Source of the DNA: Rana temporaria | Lineage: Eukaryota; Chordata; Amphibia; Anura; Ranidae | Assembly (NCBI RefSeq): GCF_905171775.1 | Contig: NC_053497.1 | Location: forward strand, 101,301,157-101,365,156 | Length of the DNA: 64,000 bases | Direction: 5' to 3' | Shown: positions 8,687 to 20,520 of the stretch, one piece after another | How the letters are laid out: each line of letters opens with the position of its first letter | Position numbering within the stretch: the stretch's first letter is position 1 | Made by a program: the position numbers and the translations under genes | The notes under the pieces: model-generated | Database searches by the model: none | Told to the model about the DNA's origin: nothing | The model's input: the letters and a program-made list of their open reading frames with translations, nothing else

Positions 8687-11405
8687 GCAATACAAAATGG
8701 TAGAAAGCAGAACTATGAATTTGGGAATAAGAGCGGAAAACAACTGGCAAGCTTGTTAAAAGAACAACAGATCAAGACTTATATTCCAACGATTCAGAGC
8801 ACAGGCGGAGAGAAAATTGCGTTACCTAGAGAGATAGCAGGGAGATTTGGAGACTTCTACAGTTCTCTATACAATCTGCAAACAGGCTCGCAGGACCAGG
8901 CGGAAATGGGTAATTATATAGCATCCTCGGGTATCCCGAGTTTAACATCAGAAATGAGCCAAGAGATGGAAAAACCCATTACAATAGAAGAACTACAGGA
9001 GGCAGTGAAAAAGGGGAAAGGGGGGAAAGCACCCGGGCCGGACGGGTATACCATCCAATACTACAGAGCCTTTCTGCCAGAGCTGGGCCCATTTATGATA
9101 AAAATGTTTAACGGCCTAGGGGATTTAGGTACATTTCATCCCGACTCATTAAAAGCGGTGATAGCAGTTATCCCTAAGGAAGGAAAGGATCCCTCCCAAT
9201 GTGGGAGTTACAGACCAATTTCTTTGTTGAATGAAGATCTGAAGCTCTTTACCAAGATTTTGGCGGGGAGAGTTCAGCAGAACATACCAGGACTTGTCCA
9301 CAAAGATCAGGTGGGATTTGTGCAGATGCGGGAGGCCCGAGACAATACGGTTAAGACTATGAACCTGATCCATCTGGTGGGTACTTCCCGAACCCCATGT
9401 GTCTTTTTAGGGATGGATGCAGAAAAAGCATTTGACCGGATAAACTGGCAATTTATGTTTGCGGCGCTGACACATGGGGTTTGGTAGAAAGATGCTGCAA
9501 TGGATTGCAAGTAACTATACACATCCAGTGGCGCAGGTCAGAGTGAATGGAATACTGTCATCACCTTTTAAACTTTCTAATGGGACAAGGCAGGGATGCC
9601 CTCTATCGCCGCTATTGTTCGCTTTGACTGTGGAGCCACTTCTAAGTAGGATACAGCTGAATCCTGGTATTAAGGGGGTGTCTCTGGGAGGTACAGAATA
9701 TAAATGTTCAGCATATGCAGATGACATGATGTTTAGCCTGATCAGCCCGATGGAATCCCTTCCTAACCTGATACAAGAATTAAGTGTGTATGGAGAGTGG
9801 TCAAATTTTAAGATTAACTATGATAAATCGGAGGCGATGGGAGTGGCGATTCCGGGGAGAGAACTAAGGATATTGAAATCAAAGTTTAGATTTAGATGGT
9901 CGGACACCTCCCTTACGTATTTGGGTACATCCATCCCGGCGGACCTAACACAAGTTTTTAAACTTAATTTTCTACCCTTATTGTCCAAAACACGGGCCCT
10001 CCTGGATGGATGGCAGAGGGGGTTCCATTCGTGGTTCGGGAGATCCAGCATAATCAAAATGAGTATATTACCAAAATTTCTGTACCTCTTCCAGACCCTC
10101 CCGATTGCAATACCAAAATCTTTTTTCAAACAAGCACAGTCCCTTATTAACAGATTTATTTGGGCGAATAAACGTCCAAGAATTAAGGCTCGTGTAATAT
10201 CTTTGGCTAAACGGGACGGAGGAATAGCGGCCCCAGATCTTTATAGATATTACCAGGCGGCGTTATTGTGTCGACTTATTGACTGGAGCAGACATTCCGG
10301 AGACAAGTTATGGCCAGGGCTAGAGCAAGATCAATGCGGCTGTATGCTTCAGCGGGCGGCATGGTGCTACCGGGGGCTCTCAACAGACATTAAGAATCAT
10401 CCGTTGATAGGTCCCACCCTTCGGGTGGCACATAAGTTATTCGTCAGAGGGATACTATCAACGGAGGATTCACCGCTCTTCCCAATCTTGGGAAACCCAC
10501 AGTTTAAACCAGGTTGGATGAAAGGACCATTTAGTAAATTAATAGAACAGGGGCGGTTTCAGGCATCGCACTTCCTGAGGGAGGGGGCTTGGATCACTAG
10601 GCAGGAGATGACAATGGGTGAGTTACCCTATCAACTTGACTTTTGGCGGTCTTTACAACTACAACATTACCTTGACACTTTGAAATCCCCAGCTAGATAC
10701 GGCCAAAGTTTGACAAGGTTTGAGAGGTATTGTAGTGGGGGGGGGGGACTTTACGGCACTCCCTATCGAGAATTAGTGAGCTATTGAATAGCCCAACAGA
10801 GGAGTCTCAGATACCTTTTTTTTTATAAATGGGAGCGTGAATTGGGAAGACCCTTCACAGAAGAGCAAAAGAATAAAATAATTCTGAATATTTTTGAATC
10901 ATCTATGTGTGTAAAGACACGAGATGAATTACAAAATTTTGTCACAGTGGTACCGGACTCAGGAGGTACTGAATAAGTGCTACCCAGACATGATAGACAG
11001 ATGCTGGAGGTGCGGGAAGAGAGGAGGAACTCTAATACATATTTTTTGGGCCTGCCCCAAGATTTTAAGATACTGGAGCAGGGTCCGAGAAATAACGCAA
11101 AGATTTAGCAGGGAACAACTATCAGACGAGTGGTCTTTCTTTATGTTGCAAGATACGGAGATGTCAGCGAGGCGATATAGGAAAACGATCTTTTAAATGC
11201 AGCCCGAGCATGCATCCCAGGGATGTGGAAGCAGACACGGCCCCCAACTATAAGGATGTGGCTCAATAGAGTGGAAGACCTGAATAGAATGGAGGACCTG
11301 GTATGGACCTCAAGGCAGAAACGGAAGGTATACTTGGAAACGTGGGCGGAGTGGAACATATTTAGATACTCGGAGGAGGGAAAGGCCTTGATAGACGCGG
11401 ACTGA
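8687..11405 (+). pseudogene. LINE ORF2 pseudogene (reverse transcriptase part)
   Basis: Successive frames give RT motifs KGGKAPGPDGYTIQYY (about 9020-9066), VIPKEGKDPSQCGSYRPISLLN (about 9165-9231), MDAEKAFDRINW (about 9412-9450), NGTRQGCPLSPLLF (about 9577-9622) and the catalytic YADD (about 9714). A C-terminal Cys/His knuckle CWRCGKRGGTLIHIFWACP follows (about 10990-11060). Frame changes occur near 9475, in a G12-like run at 10735-10747, and near 11195. The endonuclease domain is absent. Reverse transcription is the ancestral role; the product here would be broken. Confidence 0.85.
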
Positions 11406-11981
11406 GGGAAGGGGGGGACGCTGGGAGGTTCGGGGGGGTTGCTTTCCTTTTCCCCTTTTTTTTTTTTTTTGTTTTTTTTTTTTGTTTGGTTGTTTTTTTT
11501 GTTGTTTGTTCAGATTTTGTTTTTGGGTTACGTTACAGATGGGGGGATATAGGGGAGGTAAGGCAGAGAGGGACAGATTACTTGCCCCAATCTCGACGGG
11601 ACATGGATTTCCCGGTGGGACGGGGGCAAAAGGGTATGGAGGCAAAATGGTATTAGGGGAGTGGATTAATGAAGTAGACTTGGGGTAGCGGGGAAGGGAA
11701 TTAGCATAAGAGAGAATTAATGTAATGTATTACGGGTTTCTTTTTTCTTTCCCCGATTCCCGTTTATGTATGGAGAAGGACAGGAATGACAGGGTGAAAA
11801 GTGATTTATTTTCTTTTCTTTTATTGTCTGAATTGTCAGGTAGATAATCCTGTTATACATGAACTGACTGATTTAAACCAGAGGAATGCCTCCTAGGTTT
11901 CTGTGTATTTTTGCTTTGCTATTTAAAATCAAATAAAAGAAGATTGAAGGAGAAGGGAAAGAGAAAAAAAAATAAAAAAAA
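8687..11981 (+). mobile_element. 5'-truncated L1/Tx1-like LINE inside hAT1
   Basis: A 3.3-kb LINE fragment lacking ORF1 and the endonuclease domain. It ends in an A-rich tail (about 11963-11981). It is flanked by a 13-bp duplication TAAAGCTACTTGG (8674-8686 and 11982-11994), although the surrounding minisatellite also repeats this sequence and can mimic a duplication. The 5' truncation and A-rich tail are the usual products of target-primed reverse transcription. It belongs to the same superfamily as the intact LINE at 48087-55345 but is clearly a different, older family by protein divergence. Confidence 0.85.
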
Positions 11982-12036
11982 TAAAGCTACTTGGTGTGTA
12001 CTGCCCGTGTCCTCTGCAGTTTGCACCTAAAGCTAC

Positions 12037-14954
12037 TTGGTGTGTACTGCCCGTGTCCTCTGCAGTGTGCACGAAGGCTCCGATGATGGTACACAGCTAG
12101 AGAAAGGCAGTAACGTGAGCCCAGAGAGAGGGGGTGCCCAAGGACAGCAATCTGGCAGTCATGTTCCCCCAGCTGCAGCATACTGCCAGGTTTTCTACAG
12201 TGATGAGGAGGGAGGGGATGATGAGGTCCCGGACTCTACATGAGTGCCTGATAGGAGAGAGGAGGAGGCACATGCACATCTCCAACATGGCAGGATGCCC
12301 TCCAGGGGCCAGCTTAAGGGCAGCACACCGACTGCATCACAACGCAGAGCTACGCATGTGCAGGGCGCTGCTGTGTCTCAGCGTTATTCCAAAAGTTCTT
12401 TAGTGTGGGCCTTTTTAGAGACGAGTGTATCAGATCGCACCGCTGCTATTTGCAACATATGTCTCAAGCGTACCTCGCGTGGCCAAAACATCACCCGCTT
12501 GGGCACCACATGCTTGACCAGACATATGTCGACCTGCCATGCAGTTCTCTGGCAAGCGTACCTCAAAGACCCACACCAAAAAACAAAGCGGACCTCCCCT
12601 TGCCCCTCATTAGCTGGGATCTCCAACCTCACTATACCCTCAGTCCTCTCTGAAGCCTGCACTGATAGGACTGAAGGTGTAGAATTAGGTGTGTCACAGC
12701 CTAGTACATACTGGCAATCTACTATCGGTACACCGATGGCAGATTGTACCAGGCAAATTTCCCTGCCCCAGCTGCTGCAGCGCCAAAAGAAGTTCTCTCC
12801 CAGCCATCCACATGCCCAGCGGTTGAATGCTAGCTTAGCTAAATTGCTAGCACTTAAACTGCTGCCTTTTCAGTTGGTAGATTCTGCCCCCTTCCGTGAG
12901 TTTGTGGAATGTGCGGTACCTCAGTGGCAAGTTCCCAAACGCCACTTTTTCTCACGGAAGGCGATTCCGGCTCTCTTTCGCCATGTGGAAGGCAATGTCC
13001 ATGCCTCGCTGGACAGGGCGGTCAGTGGTAAGGTGCATATTACCGCTGACTCATGGTCCAGCAGGCATTTACAGGGACGTTACCTATCTTTCACAGTGCA
13101 TTGGGTGACTCTGCTGGCAGCTGGGAAGGATGCAGGACAAGGTACAGTAGTGTTGGAGGTTGTTCCGCCACCACGCCTCCAAAATGCTACTACTGGTTGT
13201 GACACACCTCTCTCCTCCACCCCCTCCTCTTCTTCCTCTGTGGCCTCTTCCTGTGCTGATGTGTCCTCAGAACCAGCGGTGCTCCGTAGGCGTTCAAGGG
13301 GCTACGCAGGTACGCAGGCAATGAGATGCCATGCGGTGAATGAGCTGGTGTGCTTGGGGGACAGGAGCCACACTGGGGCAGAGGTTCTGTCAGCTCTGGA
13401 GGGGCAGGCTCAGAGGTGGTTGACGTCACACCAGCTTAAGCCAGGAATGGTGGTTTGCGACAATGGCACCAACCTCCTCTCCGCCCTGCGACAGGGACAA
13501 CTGACCCATGTGCCCTGTTTTGCTCATGTCCTTAACTTGGTGGTGCAGCGGTTGTTGGGCAGGTACCCAGGCTTACAGGATGTCCTGAAGCAGGCCAGGA
13601 AAGTCTGTGTGCATTTCCAACGGTCATATAATGCCAGTGCTTGGCTGGCAGACCTCCAAAAGGGAATACAACCTGCCCAAGAACCGCCTAATCTGTGACA
13701 TGCCCACCAGGTGGAACTCTACGTTGGCCATGCTGCAGCGGCTGAACACGCAGCAGAGGGCCATCAATGAGTACCTGTGCCAATATGGCAGCAGAACTGG
13801 GTCAGGGGAGCTTGGTTTTTTTCCCCCACTCCAGTGGGCTATGATCAGGGATGCATGCACTGTCCTGTCACCATTTGAGGAGGCCACGAGGATGGTGAGC
13901 AGTGACAGTGCATGCATCAGTGAGACTGTCCCTCTTATTCACATGTTGGAGCACACGCTGCGTGGAATAATGGACAGGGCCCTTGAGGCAGAACAGAGGG
14001 AGGAAGAGGAGGACTTCTTTACCTCTCAAGGCCCCCTTTATCCAGACAGTGTTCCTGCTTGCCCGCCTATCACACAGGAAGAGGATGAGGAGGAGGAGTG
14101 TGTCAGCATGGAGGTGAAGCCTAGCACTCAGCATCAGTCTTCAAGGGATCAATTACAGTCCCAAGAAACCCATGGACTTGTAGGTGGCTGGGACGAGGTG
14201 GCTGTAGATCATGTCATCCTGCAGTGATCCAGAGGACTCCGCACCGAATGCCTCAGAAAACCTACATTGTATGGCCTCCCTGATCCTGCAAAGCCTGCGT
14301 AAGGATCCTCGTATTCGTGCTATCAAGGAGAGAGATCATTACTGGCTGACAACTCTCCTTGATCCACGTTACAAGAATAAGGTTGCGGACCTTATCTTGC
14401 CGGCGCAGAGGGAGCAGAAGATGAAACATCTTCGGGAGGCCTTGCAGAAAGGTCTGTGCAACACGTTCCCAGAGACTGGGAGGTTACAAAATCCTGGTCC
14501 TGGACAAGGTGTTGCTGTAGCTTTGTTCAGTCACAGAAGGAGCGGTGGAGAAGGTGGCCGTCTGACCGATGCGTTCAGACAATTTTTTAGTCCGCAGCCC
14601 CAAGGAATGATCGGTTCCAGCAACCATCGTCAGCGTCTGTTTTACATGCGGGAATACCTAGGGGCAAGATCAGACTTGGACACCTTTCCCACCTTTCCCA
14701 CCGAAAATCCTCTGGCTTACTGGGTCTTGAGGATGGATCACTGGCCAGAGCTTGCACAGTACGCAATTGAGCTACTGGCTTGTCCTGCATCCAGCGTTCT
14801 TTCAGAACGCACATTCAGTGCTGCTGGAGGCTTTGTGACCGATCACAGGGTGCACCTCTCCACCAACTCGGTCGATCGACTGATCTTCATAAAAATGAAT
14901 CAGGCTTGGATCATCACCAGATACCAAGCACCTGATGCTGATGTAACTGAATAA
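12037..14954 (+). pseudogene. hAT1 transposase pseudogene
   Basis: The conceptual protein has an acidic leader, a BED zinc finger (VWAFLETSVSD...CNIC...RHMSTCH; ligands C-x2-C and H-x4-H, about 12402-12540), a block NASLAKLLALKLLPFQLVDS, the first acidic motif TADSWSSRHLQGRYLSFTVH (about 13042-13101), the second CDNGTNLLSAL (about 13458-13490), an RNase-H-fold insertion domain, and the C-terminal SSVLSERTFSAAGG (about 14792-14833) with the dimerisation region to NQAW. Damage: an in-frame TGA at 12241 in what should be the W of a W-V-P motif, a frameshift near 13660-13670 in an A4G3 run, and another near 14215-14225. Family role: cut-and-paste transposition in the nucleus. Confidence 0.88.
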
Positions 14955-14984
14955 TTTTTTTTGAAATGTCAGATGCCTTCAAGA

Positions 14985-15660
14985 CTGCCTATGCTGATGC
15001 TGAGTGACTATCCTGTTATGCTGAGTGACTATCCTTTTCCTCCTCAATGATCATGTTGATAGCTTGTAAGAACATTTTTGGTTCTGGGCACCGCCACCAG
15101 TGGCTAAGGCCCAATTTTTCTGCCCTGTTTAACAGGGGCGTGTAATTAAAATTTTTGATGCAATACTTTGCAGCGGGCTCATTCCTGCGCTCCAACTAGA
15201 GTATCTGTGAGGGGTTGCAGTGTTGTGGCAACAGCACCACCACCACCAAGGGCCCAATTTTTCTGCCCCTCTAATATTTCACAGCAGGGCCCATTCCTGT
15301 GCCCACCAAGAGTAACTGTGAGGGCTTACAGAGTTGTGGCACCAGCACCACCATCACCAACAAAGGCCCAATTTTTCTACCCCTTTTTTAACAGGGGCAT
15401 GTAATTATAATTCTTGATCTAATATTTTACAGCAGGGCCTATTCCTGCACCCACCAAGAGTAACTGTGAGGACTTACCGTGTTGTGGCACCAGCACCAGC
15501 ACCAAAGGCCCATTTTTTGTACCACTGTTCAACAATGGCATGTAATTAGAGTTCTTGATATAATAGTTCACACAGCAGGGCGTTCCAGCGCTCGCCGCCC
15601 ACCAAGACTAACTGTGAGGGCTTACAGTGCTGTGGCAACACCAACACCTAGGGCCCAAAT
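14985..15660 (+). repeat. Degenerate ~125-bp tandem repeats in the hAT1 3' region
   Basis: Four to five diverged units, each with GGCCCAATTTTTCT, a Pro-coding-like CAGCACCACCACC block, AACTGTGAGGGCTTACAG and CACCAAGAGTAACTG. The open frames in this stretch follow the repeats and are not gene-like. The remainder to the terminal repeat (15660-16530) is AT-rich untranslated sequence. A palindromic ATTGACGTCAATGGGG block at 16531-16546 lies 80 bp inside the end. Confidence 0.7.
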
Positions 15661-16732
15661 TTATGCAGAGTATATATGGCAGGCCCCTACTTTCAAACAT
15701 CTAACTTACAAACGACTCCTACTTGCAAACGGAAGGAGACAACAGGAAGTGAGAGAAAATCTACCCCTAGGAAGGGAAATTCTCTTCTGTAAGAGGCGTC
15801 TCCTGTCCACTGATGCTTTATCACCAATCCTTGTTTCGGTAAAAAACCCAAATTTTCAAAAAATCATTTGTCATTGGGACAGAAAGTGAATTGCAATCTT
15901 CTGAACAGATGCACACAGATAGCAAAACAAATGTTAGAGAAGGGTTATCACCCCTGTATGTTTTCAGAAAAGCTTAAAAATAGATTTTATGGCTGGAGCT
16001 ACACTTTAAAAAAGTACCAGTTCACAATTACAAACAGATTCTACTTAACAACAAACCTACAGTCCCTGTCTTGTTTGCACCGCCTGTATACTGCTGTTCA
16101 AAGAATATAGGGCCAAAGGGGCTGGTAATGACCTGGGGGGAGGGGGGCGGGGAAACCCATGCTATTTTTCTCAATGATTTTCATCCATATTGCAGGGACC
16201 AGACTTTACATTAAAGCCGCAAGCAGTTTTAAATTACTTTTTTCTTATAGTAATCTGATTTTGTACAGGGACAGTTCTAAACACGTGTCACTTCACAGGC
16301 ATACTATAGACACCCAGCAGGTACGATATTTAAAAGGATTTTTTCTTTTTTTTTTCACTTTAAGCATCATTAAAATCACTGCTCCAGAAAAAAATTCAGT
16401 TTTTAAAACTTTTTTTTCCATTGATACATGTTCCCTGGGGCAAGACCCGGGTTCTTAAACCCGTTTTCCGACAATAACTTGCATATTAGGCTTTAAAATT
16501 AGCACTTTTGAATTTGAAAGTTCGAGTCCCATTGACGTCAATGGGGTTCTAAATGTTTGCGCGAACGTTCGGTCCGTTCGAAGGTTCTGGTGCGAACCAA
16601 ACGGGGGGGTGTTCGGCTCATCCCTAATGCTAGGATGCCGGCCTCCACGCTCCTATATTACAGAATCTGGAAGCCATATGTTTTCTGGTGTGAACTCACC
16701 ACTCAAAAAAATGTTTCACCTTAATGCAATCT

Positions 16733-17210
16733 ATGCATTAAAGCGGGGGTTCCGTGGGTTTTCGTTTTTTTTTTATGGCTTCTGCCGCTCTTACCTTGTA
16801 AAAGTTATCACTCATCTGTCCCAGTCTTTTAGCCCGCTCCCTTACTAATTGCCAGAAAAGAAGATCTTTTAAAAATCCGTGATGGACGTTTTCATCTTTA
16901 CTGTGGGCACTGTGAAGCCCAGCTGCTGTTCCTTCTGGGATGCGGTGAATGTGGACGTCCCAGCATTCACCGCTTTATCCCGTGCATGTGCAGTGTTGAC
17001 GGCGAGCGTCGCCGTCAACACTGCACTGTTGCCATCACAACGGCCGGCGTAGGTCACGCCCCGCTTGACTAGTCACGTGACCCGCGAGATATCACGGGAT
17101 TTCAGCACAGCGCGTCTCCTGGGATTCTCAGGACTCATTCCCAGGAGACATAGCGCTGGTCGGGGGATTTCGAAATCCATGCCCACTCCCGCGGGGAAAA
17201 GTGAGTGACA
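16733..17210 (+). mobile_element. TTAA-type MITE fragment downstream of hAT1
   Basis: From GCATTAAAGCGGGGGTTCC (16733) the sequence resembles the edge of the palindromic TTAA MITE at 27061-28592 (AGCGGTGGTTCACC). It holds a hairpin at 16990-17024 with 16-bp arms GCAGTGTTGACGGCGA and its complement. No right end is present because the tandem-duplication breakpoint cuts it. The 72 bp before it (16635-16706) continue the DIRS 1 recombinase ORF. A copy occurs at 20627-21103. Confidence 0.5.
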
Positions 17211-20200
17211 GCAATGAGATGCCATGCGGTGAATGAGCTGGTGTGCTTGGGGGACAGGAGCCACACTGGGGCAGAGGTTCTGTCAGCTCTGGAGGGGCAG
17301 GCTCAGAGGTGGTTGACGTCACACCAGCTTAAGCCAGGAATGGTGGTTTGCGACAATGGCACCAACCTCCTCTCCGCCCTGCGACAGGGACAACTGACCC
17401 ATGTGCCCTGTTTTGCTCATGTCCTTAACTTGGTGGTGCAGCGGTTGTTGGGCAGGTACCCAGGCTTACAGGATGTCCTGAAGCAGGCCAGGAAAGTCTG
17501 TGTGCATTTCCAACGGTCATATAATGCCAGTGCTTGGCTGGCAGACCTCCAAAAGGGAATACAACCTGCCCAAGAACCGCCTAATCTGTGACATGCCCAC
17601 CAGGTGGAACTCTACGTTGGCCATGCTGCAGCGGCTGAACACGCAGCAGAGGGCCATCAATGAGTACCTGTGCCAATATGGCAGCAGAACTGGGTCAGGG
17701 GAGCTTGGTTTTTTTCCCCCACTCCAGTGGGCTATGATCAGGGATGCATGCACTGTCCTGTCACCATTTGAGGAGGCCACGAGGATGGTGAGCAGTGACA
17801 GTGCATGCATCAGTGAGACTGTCCCTCTTATTCACATGTTGGAGCACACGCTGCGTGGAATAATGGACAGGGCCCTTGAGGCAGAACAGAGGGAGGAAGA
17901 GGAGGACTTCTTTACCTCTCAAGGCCCCCTTTATCCAGACAGTGTTCCTGCTTGCCCGCCTATCACACAGGAAGAGGATGAGGAGGAGGAGTGTGTCAGC
18001 ATGGAGGTGAAGCCTAGCACTCAGCATCAGTCTTCAAGGGATCAATTACAGTCCCAAGAAACCCATGGACTTGTAGGTGGCTGGGACGAGGTGGCTGTAG
18101 ATCATGTCATCCTGCAGTGATCCAGAGGACTCCGCACCGAATGCCTCAGAAAACCTACATTGTATGGCCTCCCTGATCCTGCAAAGCCTGCGTAAGGATC
18201 CTCGTATTCGTGCTATCAAGGAGAGAGATCATTACTGGCTGACAACTCTCCTTGATCCACGTTACAAGAATAAGGTTGCGGACCTTATCTTGCCGGCGCA
18301 GAGGGAGCAGAAGATGAAACATCTTCGGGAGGCCTTGCAGAAAGGTCTGTGCAACACGTTCCCAGAGACTGGGAGGTTACAAAATCCTGGTCCTGGACAA
18401 GGTGTTGCTGTAGCTTTGTTCAGTCACAGAAGGAGCGGTGGAGAAGGTGGCCGTCTGACCGATGCGTTCAGACAATTTTTTAGTCCGCAGCCCCAAGGAA
18501 TGATCGGTTCCAGCAACCATCGTCAGCGTCTGTTTTACATGCGGGAATACCTAGGGGCAAGATCAGACTTGGACACCTTTCCCACCTTTCCCACCGAAAA
18601 TCCTCTGGCTTACTGGGTCTTGAGGATGGATCACTGGCCAGAGCTTGCACAGTACGCAATTGAGCTACTGGCTTGTCCTGCATCCAGCGTTCTTTCAGAA
18701 CGCACATTCAGTGCTGCTGGAGGCTTTGTGACCGATCACAGGGTGCACCTCTCCACCAACTCGGTCGATCGACTGATCTTCATAAAAATGAATCAGGCTT
18801 GGATCATCACCAGATACCAAGCACCTGATGCTGATGTAACTGAATAATTTTTTTTGAAATGTCAGATGCCTTCAAGACTGCCTATGCTGATGCTGAGTGA
18901 CTATCCTGTTATGCTGAGTGACTATCCTTTTCCTCCTCAATGATCATGTTGATAGCTTGTAAGAACATTTTTGGTTCTGGGCACCGCCACCAGTGGCTAA
19001 GGCCCAATTTTTCTGCCCCTGTTTAACAGGGGCGTGTAATTAAAATTTTTGATGCAATACTTTGCAGCGGGCTCATTCCTGCGCTCCAACTAGAGTATCT
19101 GTGAGGGGTTGCAGTGTTGTGGCAACAGCACCACCACCACCAAGGGCCCAATTTTTCTGCCCCTCTAATATTTCACAGCAGGGCCCATTCCTGTGCCCAC
19201 CAAGAGTAACTGTGAGGGCTTACAGAGTTGTGGCACCAGCACCACCATCACCAACAAAGGCCCAATTTTTCTACCCCTTTTTTAACAGGGGCATGTAATT
19301 ATAATTCTTGATCTAATATTTTACAGCAGGGCCTATTCCTGCACCCACCAAGAGTAACTGTGAGGACTTACCGTGTTGTGGCACCAGCACCAGCACCAAA
19401 GGCCCATTTTTTGTACCACTGTTCAACAATGGCATGTAATTAGAGTTCTTGATATAATAGTTCACACAGCAGGGCGTTCCAGCGCTCGCCGCCCACCAAG
19501 ATTAACTGTGAGGGCTTACAGTGCTGTGGCAACACCAACACCTAGGGCCCAAATTTATGCAGAGTATATATGGCAGGCCCCTACTTTCAAACATCTAACT
19601 TACAAACGACTCCTACTTGCAAACGGAAGGAGACAACAGGAAGTGAGAGAAAATCTACCCCTAGGAAGGGAAATTCTCTTCTGTAAGAGGCGTCTCCTGT
19701 CCACTGATGCTTTATCACCAATCCTTGTTTCGGTAAAAAACCCAAATTTTCAAAAAATCATTTGTCATTGGGACAGAAAGTGAATTGCAATCTTCTGAAC
19801 AGATGCACACAGATAGCAAAACAAATGTTAGAGAAGGGTTATCACCCCTGTATGTTTTCAGAAAAGCTTAAAAATAGATTTTATGGCTGGAGCTACACTT
19901 TAAAAAAGTACCAGTTCACAATTACAAACAGATTCTACTTAACAACAAACCTACAGTCCCTGTCTTGTTTGCACCGCCTGTATACTGCTGTTCAAAGAAT
20001 ATAGGGCCAAAGGGGCTGGTAATGACCTGGGGGGAGGGGGGCGGGGAAACCCATGCTATTTTTCTCAATGATTTTCATCCATATTGCAGGGACCAGACTT
20101 TACATTAAAGCCGCAAGCAGTTTTAAATTACTTTTTTCTTATAGTAATCTGATTTTGTACAGGGACAGTTCTAAACACGTGTCACTTCACAGGCATACTA

Positions 20201-20520
20201 TAGACACCCAGCAGGTACGATATTTAAAAGGATTTTTTCTTTTTTTTTTCACTTTAAGCATCATTAAAATCACTGCTCCAGAAAAAAATTCAGTTTTTAA
20301 AACTTTTTTTTCCATTGATACATGTTCCCTGGGGCAAGACCCGGGTTCTTAAACCCGTTTTCCGACAATAACTTGCATATTAGGCTTTAAAATTAGCACT
20401 TTTGAATTTGAAAGTTCGAGTCCCATTGACGTCAATGGGGTTCTAAATGTTTGCGCGAACGTTCGGTCCGTTCGAAGGTTCTGGTGCGAACCAAACGGGG
20501 GGGTGTTCGGCTCATCCCTA
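17211..20520 (+). mobile_element. 3' half of hAT1 created by the duplication
   Basis: Identical in layout to 13318-16626: second acidic motif of the transposase, C-terminal domain, 3' repeats and right terminal repeat ending CTCATCCCTA at 20520. It has no left end, so it is not a separate transposition event. It lacks the BED finger and first catalytic acidic motif. Confidence 0.9.
17214..18847 (+). pseudogene. Truncated duplicate of hAT1 transposase
   Basis: Begins in mid-gene at MRCHAVNELVCLGD and runs to the stop at 18847, with the same two frameshifts as the parent copy (near 17555 and 18110). The DNG motif (about 17352) and SERTFSAAGG (about 18700) are present; the BED finger, leader and first catalytic aspartate are missing. 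It cannot encode a working transposase. Confidence 0.88.

Larger units (their letters stand above)
7903..16626 (+). mobile_element. hAT transposon 1 (ZBED-type), interrupted by an L1 fragment
   Basis: Ends are TAGGGATGAGC (7903) and GCTCATCCCTA (ending 16626), with the 8-bp flanks ATACTAGG (7895-7902) and ATGCTAGG (16627-16634), a hAT-type target duplication with one mismatch. Inside are a palindromic CCAAT/TATA promoter (8071-8210), a 46-bp minisatellite (8440-8686 continued at 11982-12075), a nested LINE (8687-11981), the transposase pseudogene (12037-14954) and a repetitive 3' region. Without the LINE and its duplication the element would be about 5.4 kb. The target was a DIRS recombinase ORF. 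The transposase has a nonsense codon and two frameshifts, so this copy is not autonomous. Confidence 0.88.
3541..16706 (+). mobile_element. DIRS-type retrotransposon 1, decayed and split by two insertions
   Basis: Reading along the plus strand gives, in DIRS order, gag-like protein (3541-4852), reverse transcriptase, RNase H and methyltransferase-like domain (4853-7850), and the start of a tyrosine recombinase ORF (about 7840-7902, continued at 16635-16706). The order is interrupted by an inverted-LTR palindrome (4958-6197) and by hAT1 (7903-16626). Joining the sequence across the hAT1 target duplication restores a continuous recombinase-like peptide with the core LLYYRIWKPYVFW, so the hAT landed inside the recombinase ORF. 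Many frameshifts and stops show the element is dead. No flanking inverted terminal repeats were identified, so both outer ends are uncertain. Confidence 0.75.
13318..17210. repeat. Tandem duplication, unit 1
   Basis: A 3,893-bp unit followed immediately by a second copy at 17211-21103. It starts inside the hAT1 transposase gene (GCAATGAGATGCC) and ends in flanking DNA (GTGAGTGACAG). The breakpoint shares only GC between the two sides, so microhomology is minimal. By eye the copies differ at only about half a dozen places, for example one extra C near 19016, a T10 versus T9 run near 16764/20658, and single substitutions near 15608, 16947 and 17170. Both copies carry the same transposase frameshifts. 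A recent segmental duplication or an assembly duplication would both fit. Confidence 0.92.

Noticed and set aside
15168..15889. Two open frames of 78 and 136 codons after the hAT1 transposase, repeated in the duplicate
   Set aside because: Pro/Ala-rich translation of degenerate tandem repeats, no start context or homology; the duplication explains their conservation.
17211..20520. Second independent hAT1 insertion
   Set aside because: No left end or separate target duplication, and flanking DNA is duplicated with it, so it is a segmental tandem duplication.
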